From contig NC_133935.1 of assembly GCF_031877795.1 (NCBI RefSeq), positions 53,759,330 through 53,823,329 of the forward strand: a DNA stretch of 64,000 bases. Direction: 5' to 3'. The translations under genes and the position numbers were made by a program. Below the pieces are notes generated by a model. That model searched no databases. It was not told the origin of the DNA and worked only from the letters and a program-made list of their open reading frames with translations. The stretch is from Strix aluco. Lineage: Eukaryota > Chordata > Aves > Strigiformes > Strigidae. Positions 62,665 through 64,000 of the stretch are shown one piece after another; positions within the stretch are counted from its first letter, which is position 1, and every line of letters begins with the position of its first letter.

Positions 62665-64000
62665 ACATACACATATCTAATTAATGATACATATCTAAGT
62701 ATCTTTGAAAAACTTGCTCTGTGAAAGTGTCAGTTTCTCTCTCCTCATATGAAAGAAGCTAAATGGCTATCTTTGTTAGTCTAGTTCCCCTGTGTGTTCC
62801 TAATTTAGCTTTGACAGCTAGAGTTAGGAAAGACAGATTCCATACTAAAACATTAAATTGCCTTTTAGTCTTATATTCAGTGACCTGTTATAATTAGCAC
62901 ATGTAATATAAGTTCTTCCCAATTTTCTTCTAAAACTAATTATTCTAAGCCATGAGTTGCCTGAGTAATTCATACCTCAGCATTGGTCTTTCAGAGCTGT
63001 GCCAGCTTAGTGAAGCAATGCAAACGAAGAATCGTGTGTCAAGTTCAGAGGCATATTCTGTGATTCTAAGACAGAAACAGCAAAAATACACATTAACCAA
63101 CTTTTCACAGGAAGGCCAAGTGAAAATACAGAGCAAAGAGCTGTTCAGAAAAATGGCTCCAAAAGGTGGGACCACCACCAGCCTAATTAGCCACGTACCT
63201 CCTCATTGAGCTCCTCTCACTAATAACATGAATTCAGACTACAATTATGTAAGAAAAGGTTTCACAGTATATTTATTTCCAATGCCCTTTTATTATAAGG
63301 ATTTATTTTCTTTTGGCTAGTGCTCCCAATTTCACCACTGAGTAGGACACAGGGTATTTGTAGCTATGTATGTAGTAAGGATCCATGCTACATCCCTCTT
63401 GTACTAACCCTTAATCATAAAAGGGATGGCAAGCACACCAAACCAGTGCCTGACCAAAGCTCAGTTCACTTTTCTAGCCCCAGTCTTCACTCCAAACAGC
63501 TAAGGGAAGACTTGAGTCAACAAGCAATGCACACAGGCCACCTGTGAACACAACACTTCTAGCAAAAAAGTTGCTACACACTGGGTTCCTAAAAGCCACA
63601 ACAATAATGTGGCACAAGAGGAAAACAAGACAGCCTGAGGTCATCACTTCTCTCTGTAACAGCAGAAAGTGGGCTATGTCTTGTGCCCAGGGGGCTTCTG
63701 TGTCAGGAGGGTCTGGGTCATGTTGGGTACAGCTGGGATGGGGATAGAGATGGAGATACACTCAACAAGGCAAGGAAAGAGACTACTGGGAAGGGTTTCC
63801 CTTAGATACTATATCATCATTGTTATGCACAACTAATACTTCCCCCAAGTAATTAATAAACATTAATTAGCAATATATATAACATGATATTTCCATTATA
63901 ATAATCAACTGTATTAATAATTAAACTTTATTGGCATTCCTATTTAATGTAAATAGTACAGGAAAGATTACTCAGTTGAGATTTTTGCATGCCTGGATAG
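62665..64000. other. Non-coding right end
   Basis: No gene or known repeat is recognised. The last 200 bases are strongly AT-rich (ATTAATAA-like runs). Confidence 0.5.

Noticed and set aside
1..64000. CRISPR arrays, operons, phage or plasmid genes, tRNA or rRNA genes
   Set aside because: I looked for spaced direct repeats, gene clusters and tRNA box A/B patterns and found none. The window has vertebrate character throughout.

Overview
The window is vertebrate nuclear DNA, almost certainly from a bird. It is AT-rich, largely non-coding, and its interspersed repeats are nearly all CR1-type LINEs in every state of decay. I see no Alu-like SINEs and no L1. Nothing suggests bacterial or phage DNA.

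Layout. (1) 1-23.1 kb: no gene that I can support. It holds one probable solo LTR (about 9.86-10.80 kb, minus strand), one short CR1 tail (12.6 kb) and otherwise unannotated AT-rich sequence. (2) 23.1-24.4 kb: a strong CpG island with G-rich quadruplex-capable sequence. It is the only promoter-like sequence in the window and the probable start of AMIGO2 transcription. (3) 23.9-30.8 kb: a probable intron, with GT-AG borders proposed at 23871 and 30799. It carries a poly-A run, an A/C-only tract, a short CR1 tail and a 66-base purine tract. (4) 30873-32438: the one intact protein-coding gene, AMIGO2, a single-exon ORF of 521 codons encoding a leucine-rich-repeat/Ig transmembrane adhesion protein. 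(5) 32.5-43.7 kb: non-coding apart from a CR1 tail at 33.6 kb. (6) 43.7-52.9 kb: a LINE-rich block with one very old plus-strand CR1/L3-like remnant and two long minus-strand CR1 copies (45.66-48.35 kb and 49.10-52.87 kb). Both long copies retain endonuclease and reverse-transcriptase regions but are dead. The second is nearly full length and also keeps most of the SGNH-esterase-like ORF1. (7) 52.9-64 kb: non-coding apart from a CR1 tail at 62.5 kb.

How the parts relate. The CpG island lies upstream of AMIGO2 on the same strand. A usable donor in the island (after 23870) and a strong acceptor (30799), 73 bases before the AMIGO2 ATG, suggest a non-coding first exon joined to the coding exon. 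As I recall, human AMIGO2 is head-to-head with PCED1B, so the island may be bidirectional, with 1-23 kb lying in an intron or 5' region of a leftward gene. No PCED1B coding sequence is visible here.

I found no clearly novel biological system. The observations most worth a second look are the proposed upstream-ORF arrangement before AMIGO2, and the near-complete CR1 whose ORF1 esterase has lost its nucleophile serine while ORF1 and ORF2 remain head-to-tail in one frame. All calls come from reading the sequence; no alignment or database search was run.
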